A stretch of 10,601 bases of DNA, taken from the NCBI GenBank assembly GCA_013696915.1, contig JACCXR010000023.1:1-10601 (forward strand). Direction: 5' to 3'. The notes beneath the pieces were generated by a model. The model was not told the origin of the DNA, ran no database searches, and was given only the letters and a program-made list of their open reading frames with translations. This document shows, piece by piece, positions 1 to 6,847 of the stretch. Source of the stretch: Euzebyaceae bacterium (GTDB lineage Bacteria; Actinomycetota; Nitriliruptoria; Euzebyales; Egibacteraceae). Made by a program: the position numbers and the translations under genes. How positions within the stretch are numbered: the first letter of the stretch is position 1; every line of letters begins with the position of its first letter.

Positions 1-187
1 CAGCGCCGGCGGGCGCGTTCACGTCGAGGATCGCGCCGTCGTAGCCGTCCCGGCAGATGCGGCGGTCCTCGCTGACGCGGGCGCCGTCCATGGAAGTGAA
101 CCTGGCCTGAGCGATTCCTGGAAGGACGAGCACGAGTCCAAAGACCACGACGGCTACCGTTGACAGGGTGACCAGACGACGTCCCAC
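1..187 (-). CDS. Secreted protein of unknown function, N-terminal part (runs off the window)
   Basis: The reading frame starts at GTG (187-185) and stays open to the window edge, giving 62 residues. A GGAGG ribosome binding site (193-197) lies 5 bases upstream, which decides this start. The first ~27 residues form a clear signal peptide: a short basic start (VGRR), a long Val/Leu-rich core, and an AQA-type cleavage site. The exported part begins RFTSMDGARVSEDRRICRDG and contains one Cys. I do not recognise the family from this fragment. It is transcribed away from the cyclase gene, with about 100 bases between the two starts, so the promoters must share that gap. Export is well supported; function is not. 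Confidence 0.7.
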   Translation of the reverse strand, partial: MGRRLVTLSTVAVVVFGLVLVLPGIAQARFTSMDGARVSEDRRICRDGYDGAILDVNAPAGA

Positions 188-211
188 CTGGGCCTCCGTA
201 TCTGGTGTACG

Positions 212-245
212 GGATGGGATCCCGAATCCCCGCCGGGTCCCATCC
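212..245. promoter_or_regulatory. Inverted repeat in the divergent intergenic region
   Basis: The arms at 212-224 and 234-245 pair over 12 base pairs, with one unpaired T in the left arm and a 9-base spacer (225-233). The repeat sits between two divergent starts (187 on - and 290 on +), where an operator for either or both genes would be expected. It could also form a hairpin in the 5' leader of the cyclase transcript. I see no convincing -35/-10 pair near it, so the regulatory role is inferred from symmetry and position only. Confidence 0.4.
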
Positions 246-289
246 GCATCGTCCGGTTTGTTCCCGCCGATGTCAAGGGCCGGTGAGCG

Positions 290-3200
290 GTGACGTCGCG
301 GTGGCAGCCCTACCTCCCAGGGGAAGTGGTTGCCGACCTCGCGCGCTGCCCGGACGCACCGATCGGCGGACGCACGCAGCGGTTCCGGGCGGCCGCGCTG
401 TTCGTCGACGTGGCGGATTTCACGCCCATGAGCGAGGCGCTGGGGAGCCTCGGCAGCGCGGGGACCGAGGAGTTGACGGAGGTCCTCAACGCCTACTTCG
501 GTCCGACCATCGACCTGATCTCCTCCTTCGGTGGGAGCGTGGCCACGTTCGCCGGCGACGCGATGACCGTGCTCTTCCGAGCACCGGGTGGAGCGTTGGA
601 CGTCGCCGCCCGCCGCGCGCTGCAGTGCGCGCTCGACATGGAGATGGACGCGCACCGCTATGCGTCGATCGACACGGCCGCCGGCCGCTTCGCGCTCCGG
701 ACCCGTGTCGGCGCCGCCGCCGGAACGGTCCTGTGGACGGTGGGAGGCGACGACCGACGGCTTCACTGCGTCGTGGCGGGAGACGTCCTCCGGCGGTGCG
801 CGGCCGCGGAGCACGCCGCCGGGCACGGGCAGGTGGTCGCCCACGAGGGCGTCCTGCGTCTCGCCGGGAACACCGGCCGCATGTCTTCCATCAAGATCGG
901 GGGCTCCTTCCACCGCGTGACCGGGCTCGCCGTCCGCGAGCCAGCCGTACCGCCGGCGGAGCTGCCGGACCCGCCGGCGGCGCTGGATGACGAACTGCGG
1001 CGGTTCCTGCACCCGGCCGTGGCCCGGCGCATCGGCGCCGGTCAGGAGCGCTTCCTCGACGAGCACCGAAAGGTCACCACAATGTTCGTCAGCTTCGAGG
1101 GCTTGGAGGAAGCCGCGGATGCCACGCGGGCCATCCAAGACCTCGTTGCCGACCTCGGCGAAGCTTGCGATCGCCTAGGCGGCAACCTCGTTGGCGTGCA
1201 GGTCGGTGACAAGGGCACCACCGGCCTTCTGGCGTTCGGCGCGCCGGTGACTCACGATGACGACGAGGTGCGCGCCCTGGCCTGCGCGCTGGAGCTCCGT
1301 GACACCGGCAGGCTTCCCGTCCGCATCGGAGTGACGACCGGCCTCGTCTATAGCGGCCGGGTCGGATCGGCGAAGCGTCGTGATTACACGATCATGGGCG
1401 ATCCGGTCAACGTGGCCGCCCGCCTGATGCAGGCCGCCGAAGCGGGACAGATCCTCGTGGACGCCTCGACGCGGGCCGCAGTGGCCGGCCGCTTCAGCTG
1501 GACGGCGCCACGAGCGCTGCCGGTGAAGGGCAAGGCGGAGCCCGTGGCCGTGGCGGCCGTCCGGCGGCTCCTCGAGTCGCGACCGGCCGCCGGCCTCGCG
1601 TCCGATCGTCCACTCGTCGGCCGGTCGAAAGAGCTGGCGGTGGCCGGCGCGGCGCTCGACGACGCCCGCGCAGGCCGGGGCCGAGTCCTCGTCGTCGTCG
1701 GCGACGCCGGGGTGGGCAAGACCCGGCTGGCTGCCGAGATAGCCCGGATGGCCCACGGGCGCGGCCTGTCGGTCCACCCGGGAGCCTTCGAGGCCTACCG
1801 CACCCGGACGAGCTATCTGGGATGGCGAGAGGTGTGGTGGTCGCTGCTCGGCGCCGACCGCGCGCGCGAGCGCCACGAGGCTGTCGTGGACGACCTGCGC
1901 CGTGCACTTGCCGCCATCGACGCCGACCTCGTCCCCCGGCTCCCACTGCTCGGGCCCGTCCTCGGCGTCGATCTCCCGGACACGGATCTCACGCGAGGAC
2001 TCGACCCACGGCTGCGAGCCGAGCTGCTACGCACCCTGCTCCTTGCATGTCTGCGGGGACGGTCGTCGCGCTCACCATTGCTGCTCGTGCTGGAGGACTG
2101 CCGCTGGATGGATCCCCTGTCCGGTGAGCTGCTCGAGTTCCTTGGCCGCAACCTCGCGTCGCTGCCGGTCCTGCTGCTCGTGCTGTATCGCCCCGGCCGG
2201 GACCACCCGTTGGCGCTCGCCGGGCTGGCGCGGTGGGCACACGCAAAGGAGCTGCGGCTCTCGGAGATCGACCGTGATCAGACGGCAACGCTCGTACGAG
2301 CTCGGTGCCAGGAACGCGCCGACGCGCAGCCCTCCGATGCGTTCGTCGGAGCCGTGTGCGACCGCGCGGGCGGGAACCCGCTCTTCGCCGAGACGCTCGT
2401 CGACCTTGTCCTCGCCCGGGGCGGCGACCTGTCCACCGCCGAAGCCGCGGAGGCGCCGGATCTGCCCGCCAGCCTCTCGAGTGCGGTCCTATCACGCATC
2501 GACGAACTCGACGACGACGAGCAGATCACCCTCAAGCTCGCCAGCGTGGTCGGGCGCCGGTTCCGCCCCTCGTGGCTCGCGGGCAGCTACCCGGCAGCCG
2601 GCACCGCGGACGGGGTCGAGCACCGGCTCCGCACGCTAAGCCGGCTCCACCTCACGGCCCTCGAGGCAACGGAGCCGGAGCCCGTCTACGTATTCGCGAA
2701 CGTCACCGTCCAGGATGTGGCCTACGGCAGCCTGGCGCATGCGACTCGTGGGGCGCTGCACGAGTCGACGGCCGAGTACGTCGAACGCGCGCACGCTGAC
2801 GACCTCTCGCCATATGTCGAGCTGCTCGCCCACCACTTCGGTATGACCCGCAATGTGGCCAAGCAACGGACCTACTTCGAGCGTGCCGGCGACAAAGCCA
2901 AGGCGGCCTACGCCAATGCCGCGGCCATCCAGTACTACGAACGCCTTCGCTCCCTCCCGCCCGTCGCCCAGGAGCCGACGGTGCTGCTGAAACTCGGCGA
3001 CGTGCTGGAGCTCGTGGGCCGCTGGCCCGAGGCGGAGGCCCTGTACCGGCAGGCGGTTTCCTCGGCCGACGGCGCCTTGCGAGCGCGAGGGCTGACCGCG
3101 CTGGGAAGCCTGATCGCGCAGAGCCACTCCTACGAAGAGGGGCTGCCTTGGTTGAAGACGGCGCGGACGGAGGCGGAGGGGGCCGGCGACGTCGGTGTGC

Positions 3201-4315
3201 TCGGCCTGGTCCTCGAGCGCCTGTCATGGATCCACTGGCAGGAGACCGATTACGCACAGGCACTCCAGTGCGCGCGCGAGCATCTGCGGATCATGACCGC
3301 CGTCGGAGACCAGGCCGGCATGGGAGCGGCCCTGGAGAACATCGGCGTGGTCGAGAACCGGCAGGGTGCTTGCCGTGCGGCCGCCAGGCATCTGCAGGAG
3401 GCCCGCGACCTCGGGAAGGCGACCGGCGACCAGCGCCTCATGGTGCACGCCACGAACGATCTGGCGGTCGTGCACGCCGAATCCGGCGACTACGTCGAGG
3501 CGGTCCGTGCGTTGAGCGACGCCGCGGAGGTCGCCGCCCGGATCGGTTACCAGCGCGCCATTGGGCACCTCGTGGGAAACGAGGCGGAGCTGCGGCTGCG
3601 GCAGGGGGACATCGGGGGCGCCCTTGTGTGCGCGCGGCGGGCGCTGCGTGCCGCCGCCGAGCTCGGCGATTCGGTCACGGCCGTTTCGCAGTTTCACCGG
3701 ATTGCTGCGGCGCTCTCCGCGCAGGGCCGGGCCGCGGACGCCGAGACCCTACTGCGACGGGCGATCGGGTTCGAGCGCACTCACGATGACCTCTTCGGCC
3801 TTTGCGACGACCTTCAGACCCTCGCCGAGCTTTGCGCCGCGAGGGGGGACATCGGGCGCGCCGAGGCGCTCAACCGCGAGGCACGCGAGGTTGCGCGGAG
3901 CGCCCAGAACGACCCGGTGCGCTTCCGGTGTGACCTCCTGGCCGGGCGGCTTGCGGCCCGTGACGGACAGGATCGCGAAGCTGCCGTCGTCGCCCTGCAG
4001 ACGTTGCTCACCGAGTACAGCGGCGACGCCGAGCAGGCTGCTGTGCACTACGAACGCTGGCGCCTGGACCGCGCCGACGACGAGTCGCGGCGCCGGGCGG
4101 CGGAGTTGTACGCCCGATCGCACGAGCGCGCGCCGGACATCGAGTACCGCTGGCGCTACGAAGAGCTCACCGGCGACCGGTTGGAGGGCGGCGTCCCAGT
4201 GCTGCCGCCGCTCCCGCCCGACGAAGCCGGCGCGCCGTTCGACCTCGACGAGCTCCTCCGAGACTTCGACACCCTCGTCACGTCAACGTCCCCGCCGCCC
4301 GACGAAGAGCAATGA
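290..4315 (+). CDS. Soluble adenylyl cyclase (ADCY10)-like protein: two class III cyclase domains, AAA/STAND-type ATPase, TPR tail
   Basis: This 1341-residue protein is probably cytoplasmic, with no signal peptide or membrane segment. The GTG at 290 is the first start after an in-frame TGA at 284. Cyclase domain 1 (about 34-215) has FVDVADFT with metal-binding Asp40 and FAGDAMTVLF with Asp90. The usual substrate-selecting Lys four residues before Asp90 is Thr86. Cyclase domain 2 (about 260-425) has Ser268 where the first metal Asp should be, but keeps DKG (307-309), Thr367, Asn374 and Arg378 in YTIMGDPVNVAARLM. One half thus supplies metals and the other the transition-state residues, as in mammalian soluble adenylyl cyclase. 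A P-loop ATPase follows: PLVGR at 441, Walker A GDAGVGKT at 471-478, Walker B LLLVLED near 597-603. From about 860 to 1260 it is helical and TPR-like. The tail is proline- and acid-rich. Likely product is cAMP, but with Thr86 substrate and activity are uncertain; a regulatory ATPase with a degenerate cyclase head is the alternative. Confidence 0.88.
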   Translation: MTSRWQPYLPGEVVADLARCPDAPIGGRTQRFRAAALFVDVADFTPMSEALGSLGSAGTEELTEVLNAYFGPTIDLISSFGGSVATFAGDAMTVLFRAPGGALDVAARRALQCALDMEMDAHRYASIDTAAGRFALRTRVGAAAGTVLWTVGGDDRRLHCVVAGDVLRRCAAAEHAAGHGQVVAHEGVLRLAGNTGRMSSIKIGGSFHRVTGLAVREPAVPPAELPDPPAALDDELRRFLHPAVARRIGAGQERFLDEHRKVTTMFVSFEGLEEAADATRAIQDLVADLGEACDRLGGNLVGVQVGDKGTTGLLAFGAPVTHDDDEVRALACALELRDTGRLPVRIGVTTGLVYSGRVGSAKRRDYTIMGDPVNVAARLMQAAEAGQILVDASTRAAVAGRFSWTAPRALPVKGKAEPVAVAAVRRLLESRPAAGLASDRPLVGRSKELAVAGAALDDARAGRGRVLVVVGDAGVGKTRLAAEIARMAHGRGLSVHPGAFEAYRTRTSYLGWREVWWSLLGADRARERHEAVVDDLRRALAAIDADLVPRLPLLGPVLGVDLPDTDLTRGLDPRLRAELLRTLLLACLRGRSSRSPLLLVLEDCRWMDPLSGELLEFLGRNLASLPVLLLVLYRPGRDHPLALAGLARWAHAKELRLSEIDRDQTATLVRARCQERADAQPSDAFVGAVCDRAGGNPLFAETLVDLVLARGGDLSTAEAAEAPDLPASLSSAVLSRIDELDDDEQITLKLASVVGRRFRPSWLAGSYPAAGTADGVEHRLRTLSRLHLTALEATEPEPVYVFANVTVQDVAYGSLAHATRGALHESTAEYVERAHADDLSPYVELLAHHFGMTRNVAKQRTYFERAGDKAKAAYANAAAIQYYERLRSLPPVAQEPTVLLKLGDVLELVGRWPEAEALYRQAVSSADGALRARGLTALGSLIAQSHSYEEGLPWLKTARTEAEGAGDVGVLGLVLERLSWIHWQETDYAQALQCAREHLRIMTAVGDQAGMGAALENIGVVENRQGACRAAARHLQEARDLGKATGDQRLMVHATNDLAVVHAESGDYVEAVRALSDAAEVAARIGYQRAIGHLVGNEAELRLRQGDIGGALVCARRALRAAAELGDSVTAVSQFHRIAAALSAQGRAADAETLLRRAIGFERTHDDLFGLCDDLQTLAELCAARGDIGRAEALNREAREVARSAQNDPVRFRCDLLAGRLAARDGQDREAAVVALQTLLTEYSGDAEQAAVHYERWRLDRADDESRRRAAELYARSHERAPDIEYRWRYEELTGDRLEGGVPVLPPLPPDEAGAPFDLDELLRDFDTLVTSTSPPPDEEQ

Positions 4316-4335
4316 AGCGCTGACCGGATGCTCGG

Positions 4336-4375
4336 GCGGGTGCGTGGAGGTCGCTCCCCCAGCGAGCCTACCCGC
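4336..4375 (+). terminator. Terminator-like stem-loop after the cyclase gene
   Basis: It begins 20 bases after the cyclase stop codon. Outer arms GCGGGT (4336-4341) and ACCCGC (4370-4375) pair. Inside them AGG (4348-4350) pairs with CCT (4367-4369), and CGCT (4352-4355) pairs with AGCG (4361-4364) around a five-C loop. No T tract follows, so it is either a T-less actinobacterial-type terminator or only an mRNA 3' hairpin. Confidence 0.45.
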
Positions 4376-4452
4376 GCCACTCACGTCCACCCGTCGATAC
4401 GCGCCGCGGCAATACCTCGGTACCTGCGCGGGCAGCCCGAGGCGAGATCGAG

Positions 4453-4611
4453 GTGTCGTACGGCGTAATCGGCGACATGCACACCGGCGCCCTCATGGGT
4501 ATGGACGGATCGATCGACTTGTGCTGCCAGCCCTCGCTTCCACTCGCCGAGCGTCTTGGCAGCTACCCTCGACGACCGCAAGGGCGGGTCTTCCGGGTCC
4601 AGCCAGCACCG
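4453..4611 (+). pseudogene. GH15 glucoamylase/trehalase-like gene, 5' remnant only
   Basis: From GTG 4453 the frame reads YGVIGDMHTGALMGMDGSID, the N-terminal signature of bacterial GH15 glycosidases (glucoamylase, glucodextranase or trehalase types). After CCQP the match moves one frame because of one extra base at about 4534, giving RFHSPSVLAATLDDRKGGS. It moves back at about 4590 to FRVQPAP. Correcting both shifts gives about 53 residues in the order expected for the family start. Homology then stops abruptly near 4605-4611, where the opposite strand becomes the broken Crp-type gene. A full GH15 protein is roughly 600 residues, so over 90 percent is missing. The fragment lacks the catalytic barrel and cannot be functional. 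Confidence 0.72.
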
Positions 4612-5185
4612 CCTGACCATCGGCCAGGTGGTCCCCGCCATCGCGGCCAGGTTCTCCTGGGTCGGCACGACCGTGGGGAGCCGGCCGTCACCGTAGGGGT
4701 CGAGGTCGGCGAGCTTGGCGACGCGGCGGAGGACGCGGCCGTCCGCCGGGAGGTAGAGGGCTCCTCGAGCGGGCGAGCCGAGACGCGCGAGGCGCTCCTC
4801 GAGCACGCGGGGCGGAACCGTCGACCGGCGGGTGCACCGGCGCAGGCCTTCGAACTGCGCGTGCACAAGCGCGAGCGTCTCGACGGGTTGCAGCGCGATC
4901 ACCGTCCCCGCTCGGCGCGCCTCGCGGAGATCAGCGCCTGCTCGCCGGCGCCGAGCGCCGCGACGTCGCCGAGCGGCGTGGTGACCCGCACGGCCACACG
5001 GCCCGTGGCCAGCAGGTGGAGGGTGTCACCCGGGTCGCCGTGGTGGGACACGAACTCGTTGTGGGCGAACCGGCGGCGGACAGCACGGGCCTGCGGCCCT
5101 CCTCGGCGACGCCGTGGGAGCTGCAAGGACAGGCCCTGGCCGCGAACCGGACCCCCGCAACTCGTCCACTACTGGCACCACCCAT
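4606..5185 (-). pseudogene. Crp/Fnr-family transcription regulator, frameshifted and C-terminally cut
   Basis: ATG at 5185 follows an AGGGCGGG-like ribosome site. The first ~35 codons read in one frame. Near 5070 the match moves to a second frame with RRRFAHNEFVSHHGDPGDTL, then HLLATGRVAVRVTTPLGDVA, the cyclic-nucleotide-binding beta-roll of Crp/Fnr proteins. The part that should read like GPGEFFGELALL is shortened to GAGEQALI. Near 4912 a one-base shift leads to the third segment, TVIALQPVETLAL, the roll end and dimer helix. The winged-helix region follows with VPTQENLAAMAGTTWPMVRR. The match ends there, at 4606-4615, because the sequence beyond is the antisense of the GH15 remnant. The recognition helix tail and wing are therefore lost. 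It starts 17 bases after the S74 gene stop on the same strand, suggesting a former operon. Confidence 0.8.
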
Positions 5186-5202
5186 GTCGCCCGCCCTAGA
5201 GA

Positions 5203-5553
5203 TCAGGGATCTTGGTGGAGAGATGCCACCTCAACGCGGAGAGAATCGACCTCGTTGGCAAGGGTCTGGATGCAGGCGAGCGCCACGCCAAGAGCATCGA
5301 CACTGTGTATTGTCCGGTCGCTGTCACCCAGGCCGAAAGCCGCGGCGAAGTCTTGGGCCATGGGTCCCATGTGTCGCACGCTGGGGTCATCGAAGTCATA
5401 TGTCCATACCGCTAACGGCAATCTGCGGGCGCGCTGCAGAACCTCGCCGGCACTGATCGGGACCTCATGTTTCAGGCTTATCCCGCGATGACGCCGGAGC
5501 AGTGCGACCGCCCACCGCAGTGGAAAGCGCCGTACCGACCGCCAGCTTGCCAT
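5203..5553 (-). CDS. Small protein with peptidase S74 (intramolecular chaperone, ICA) domain
   Basis: The frame encodes 116 residues from ATG 5553, with a purine-rich GGTGGGGA about 7 bases upstream. Residues 26-113 match the S74 domain best known at the C-termini of phage tailspikes and endosialidases, where it helps trimer folding and then cleaves itself off. Visible motifs are LKHEV (27-31), GEVLQRARRLPLAVWTY (36-52), DPSVRHMGPMAQDFAAAF (56-73), and a closing coiled-coil-like helix LANEVDSLRVEVASL (98-112). The first 24 residues are Arg-rich with a short hydrophobic run (WAVALL) and make only a poor export signal. No fibre or spike part is attached, so this is an orphan chaperone domain. 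The Crp-type pseudogene follows after 17 bases. The domain assignment is firm; the role of the orphan form is unknown. Confidence 0.75.
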   Translation of the reverse strand: MASWRSVRRFPLRWAVALLRRHRGISLKHEVPISAGEVLQRARRLPLAVWTYDFDDPSVRHMGPMAQDFAAAFGLGDSDRTIHSVDALGVALACIQTLANEVDSLRVEVASLHQDP

Positions 5554-5618
5554 GCTACTATCCCCACCCTCGTAGAACGCGCGTCTGAATAGATTAAGCG
5601 AAGCGCGTCGAGTGGGGA

Positions 5619-5750
5619 TCAGGGGGTGAGCCCGCGAACATTGTGCTTGACGTTTCGATCGCTCATGGATTGAAATCCCGCGGATGCAGCCCAGACCATG
5701 GCGGCGAGCGTGCCAAAGACCGTCGCAACCTTGAAGAGAGGCCGTTTCAC
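5619..5750 (-). CDS. 43-residue secreted ORF: signal peptide plus the start of an S74 domain
   Basis: GTG at 5750 has an excellent AGGAGGG ribosome site 6 bases upstream, so translation is likely. Residues 1-24 form a signal peptide with basic start VKRP and a hydrophobic core ending in AASA. Then come GFQSMSDRNVKHNVRGLTP and a stop. SDRNVK is the usual opening of S74 chaperone domains, and a second copy of that opening (SLKHEV) is in the next gene downstream. I read this as the front of a small secreted S74 protein whose body has been lost, lying in tandem with a paralogue. An alternative is that the two ORFs are one gene broken by a short insertion and a frameshift. The 65 bases between them contain no S74-like sequence in any frame. 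Confidence 0.6.
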   Translation of the reverse strand: MKRPLFKVATVFGTLAAMVWAASAGFQSMSDRNVKHNVRGLTP

Positions 5751-6249
5751 AATGAACCCTCCTGCCTGTTGTGGCGAGAACGGACGAGGTTGGTGGGACG
5801 CACTGGACTTTGTCCCCCTCTGTCAACATGAGGATGAGGCGAGCCAGCCACTCGCAAGGCGGTCACGGGTGGGTGTCTCCTCCTCGCCCTCATTAACCTG
5901 GTCGGTGCCTAGGTCGGCTAGGTGGCCTTGATCTGCACGATCAGGTCAAGTTTCCGATCGACTTCGCAACGACCGAGGAGTACAGAGCGAACAGGCCGAT
6001 CCGGTCAGCGAGGGCGCTGACCAGCCACTTTGGTGGCTCTACGGCTGGCGGATACGCCAGCACCCTTCGATGGAGACGGCCGGCAGGGCGTCATCCGCAA
6101 CCGGAGCGCCCTCAGCGCTCAGCGCAAGCGACGAGCAACGCGTCCGCAGGGATGCCGTTGCCGCCACCACCCCCTCGAGGGTGCCGCGGTAGCGGTCGCT
6201 CGCGCCGGTCTGCCGCCGCCTGTCAGTTGCGGCTACGAGCGCGCCTCGA
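5751..6249. other. About 500 bases with no recognisable gene
   Basis: No frame on either strand resembles a protein family I know, and the longer open frames here have the Arg/Pro/Ala-rich look of chance frames in GC-rich DNA. The stretch holds the leader of the 43-residue secreted ORF (ribosome site at about 5757-5763), two CTAGGT direct repeats near 5910-5922, an imperfect GATC-centred hairpin near 5926-5948, and the three-hairpin cluster at 5994-6081. It may contain unrecognised gene remnants, as its neighbours do. Confidence 0.5.
5994..6081. other. Cloverleaf-like cluster: three adjacent perfect hairpins within an outer stem
   Basis: Hairpin 1 pairs 6003-6010 with 6015-6022 (8 bp, loop AGGG). 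Hairpin 2 pairs 6023-6028 with 6033-6038 (6 bp, loop TTTG). Hairpin 3 pairs 6044-6050 with 6055-6061 (7 bp, loop GATA). All are perfect and have 4-base loops. The flanks can also pair: GGCCG 5994-5998 with CGGCC 6077-6081, and TCC 6000-6002 with GGA 6072-6074. The result is a four-way junction of 88 bases. It is not a tRNA, since there is no 7-base anticodon loop or canonical T arm. Strand and function are unknown; a structured RNA or a small mobile or recombination element are both possible. Confidence 0.5.
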
Positions 6250-6582
6250 TCATCGCCGCCTGCCGGCGGCGCTGGCGAGCCCACTGTCGGTCGTGACCAG
6301 GGGTGCCCTGCCGAGCTGATCGGCGAGCCGGGCGTACAGCGCATCGACGAGCCGGAGGTTGTGCCGTGCGCCATGCGCCTCTGAGCAGCGACGCCGCAGG
6401 TGACGCTGGATCGGGGCGGGCCTCCAGACGTGGCAGCCTGGTCGTCACCTGCCGGGCGGAGAGGGCTCCGGCTCGCTGCATCCTTCCCAGAGCAGACAGC
6501 ACCGGCATCGAAAATGCGCCGGGGGCATGCAGGGTGTGACCACGCAGCCGTGCGATCACGACGTGGCCGACCGGTGTGCCCG
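6250..6582 (-). pseudogene. VapC-type PIN-domain toxin, inactivated
   Basis: The remnant is split over two frames. The first reads PVGHVVIARLRGHTLHAP and LSALGRMQRAGALSARQVTT. From 6363 the second reads HNLRLVDALYARLADQLG and PLVTTDSGLASAAGRRR, ending in TGA at 6252-6250. Together these follow the order of a PIN ribonuclease of the VapC family. Three defects are visible. The first strand with its catalytic Asp (usually VVDAS) is missing. The second acidic position, normally in FDxEV, reads FSMPV. A frameshift lies just before HNLRLVD. The later acidic residues, Asp in LVDALY and Asp in TTD, survive. It lies directly after the antitoxin remnant on the same strand. PIN toxins cut RNA, but this copy cannot. 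Confidence 0.7.
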
Positions 6583-6771
6583 TCGTCGCGGACCGCGTCG
6601 ACCGCGTGCGTGCGTGACCGCCGTCGGCTGCAGCCGCCCGACGTCGTCGAGCCAAGGTCCGGTCTCGCGCTGGGCCAGCACCTCGGCCAGGGCGCCCCGC
6701 GCGATGGCAGACACGCTGCAGTTCGCCTCGCGGACCGCAGTGGCAAGGCCGTCCGGAAGGTACACGTTCAC
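6573..6771 (-). pseudogene. VapB-type antitoxin, frameshifted near its C-terminus
   Basis: From GTG 6771 the frame reads VNVYLPDGLATAVREAN, SVSAIARGALAEVLAQRE and WLDDVGRLQPTAVTHAR. This matches short antitoxins of VapBC-like pairs: an N-terminal beta strand that binds DNA as a dimer, two helices, then a toxin-wrapping tail. A one-base shift at about 6603 moves the end of the tail (VDAVRDDGH) to another frame. The join to the toxin remnant comes directly after that. No good ribosome site precedes the GTG, and the gene begins only ~23 bases after the terminator T tract on the same strand. The N-terminal part could still be translated. The pairing with a PIN-domain gene supports the assignment. 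Confidence 0.68.
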
Positions 6772-6793
6772 TGAATAGGGCGATTGATGGATT

Positions 6794-6837
6794 GATAAAA
6801 GAGAGGCCCGGCCCGACCGGAGCGGTCGGACCGGGCC
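6794..6837 (-). terminator. Rho-independent terminator after the LamG remnant
   Basis: Arms at 6805-6818 and 6824-6837 form a 14-bp GC-rich stem with a single C/A mismatch and a 5-base loop. Read on the minus strand it is followed by TCTCTTTTATC (6804-6794), a U-rich release tract. It lies 11 bases after the stop expected for the LamG frame (6848), so it ends transcription coming from the cell-wall protein genes and isolates the antitoxin gene. Confidence 0.8.
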
Positions 6838-6847
6838 GCGCGGGCGG

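Noticed and set aside
1175..1876. Long antisense and alternate-frame ORFs inside the cyclase gene, such as the 233-codon minus-strand frame
   Set aside because: They mirror the GC-rich codon usage of the real gene, carry no domain motifs and lack ribosome sites.
4381..4902. A 173-codon minus-strand frame as a single Crp-like protein
   Set aside because: Its N-terminal part is Crp-type, but the part after about 4606 is the reverse complement of the GH15 remnant, so it is a chimera without its own identity.
5798..5826. A promoter with a perfect TTGACA (5826-5821, minus strand) before the small secreted S74 ORF
   Set aside because: No -10-like hexamer occurs at 16-18 bases; GTGCGT sits there instead. 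I do not call a promoter from one box.
5994..6081. A tRNA or class II tRNA-like gene, suggested by the 88-base cloverleaf
   Set aside because: All loops are 4 bases, there is no 7-base anticodon loop, no TTCGA-type T arm in the right stem, and no 7-bp acceptor stem.
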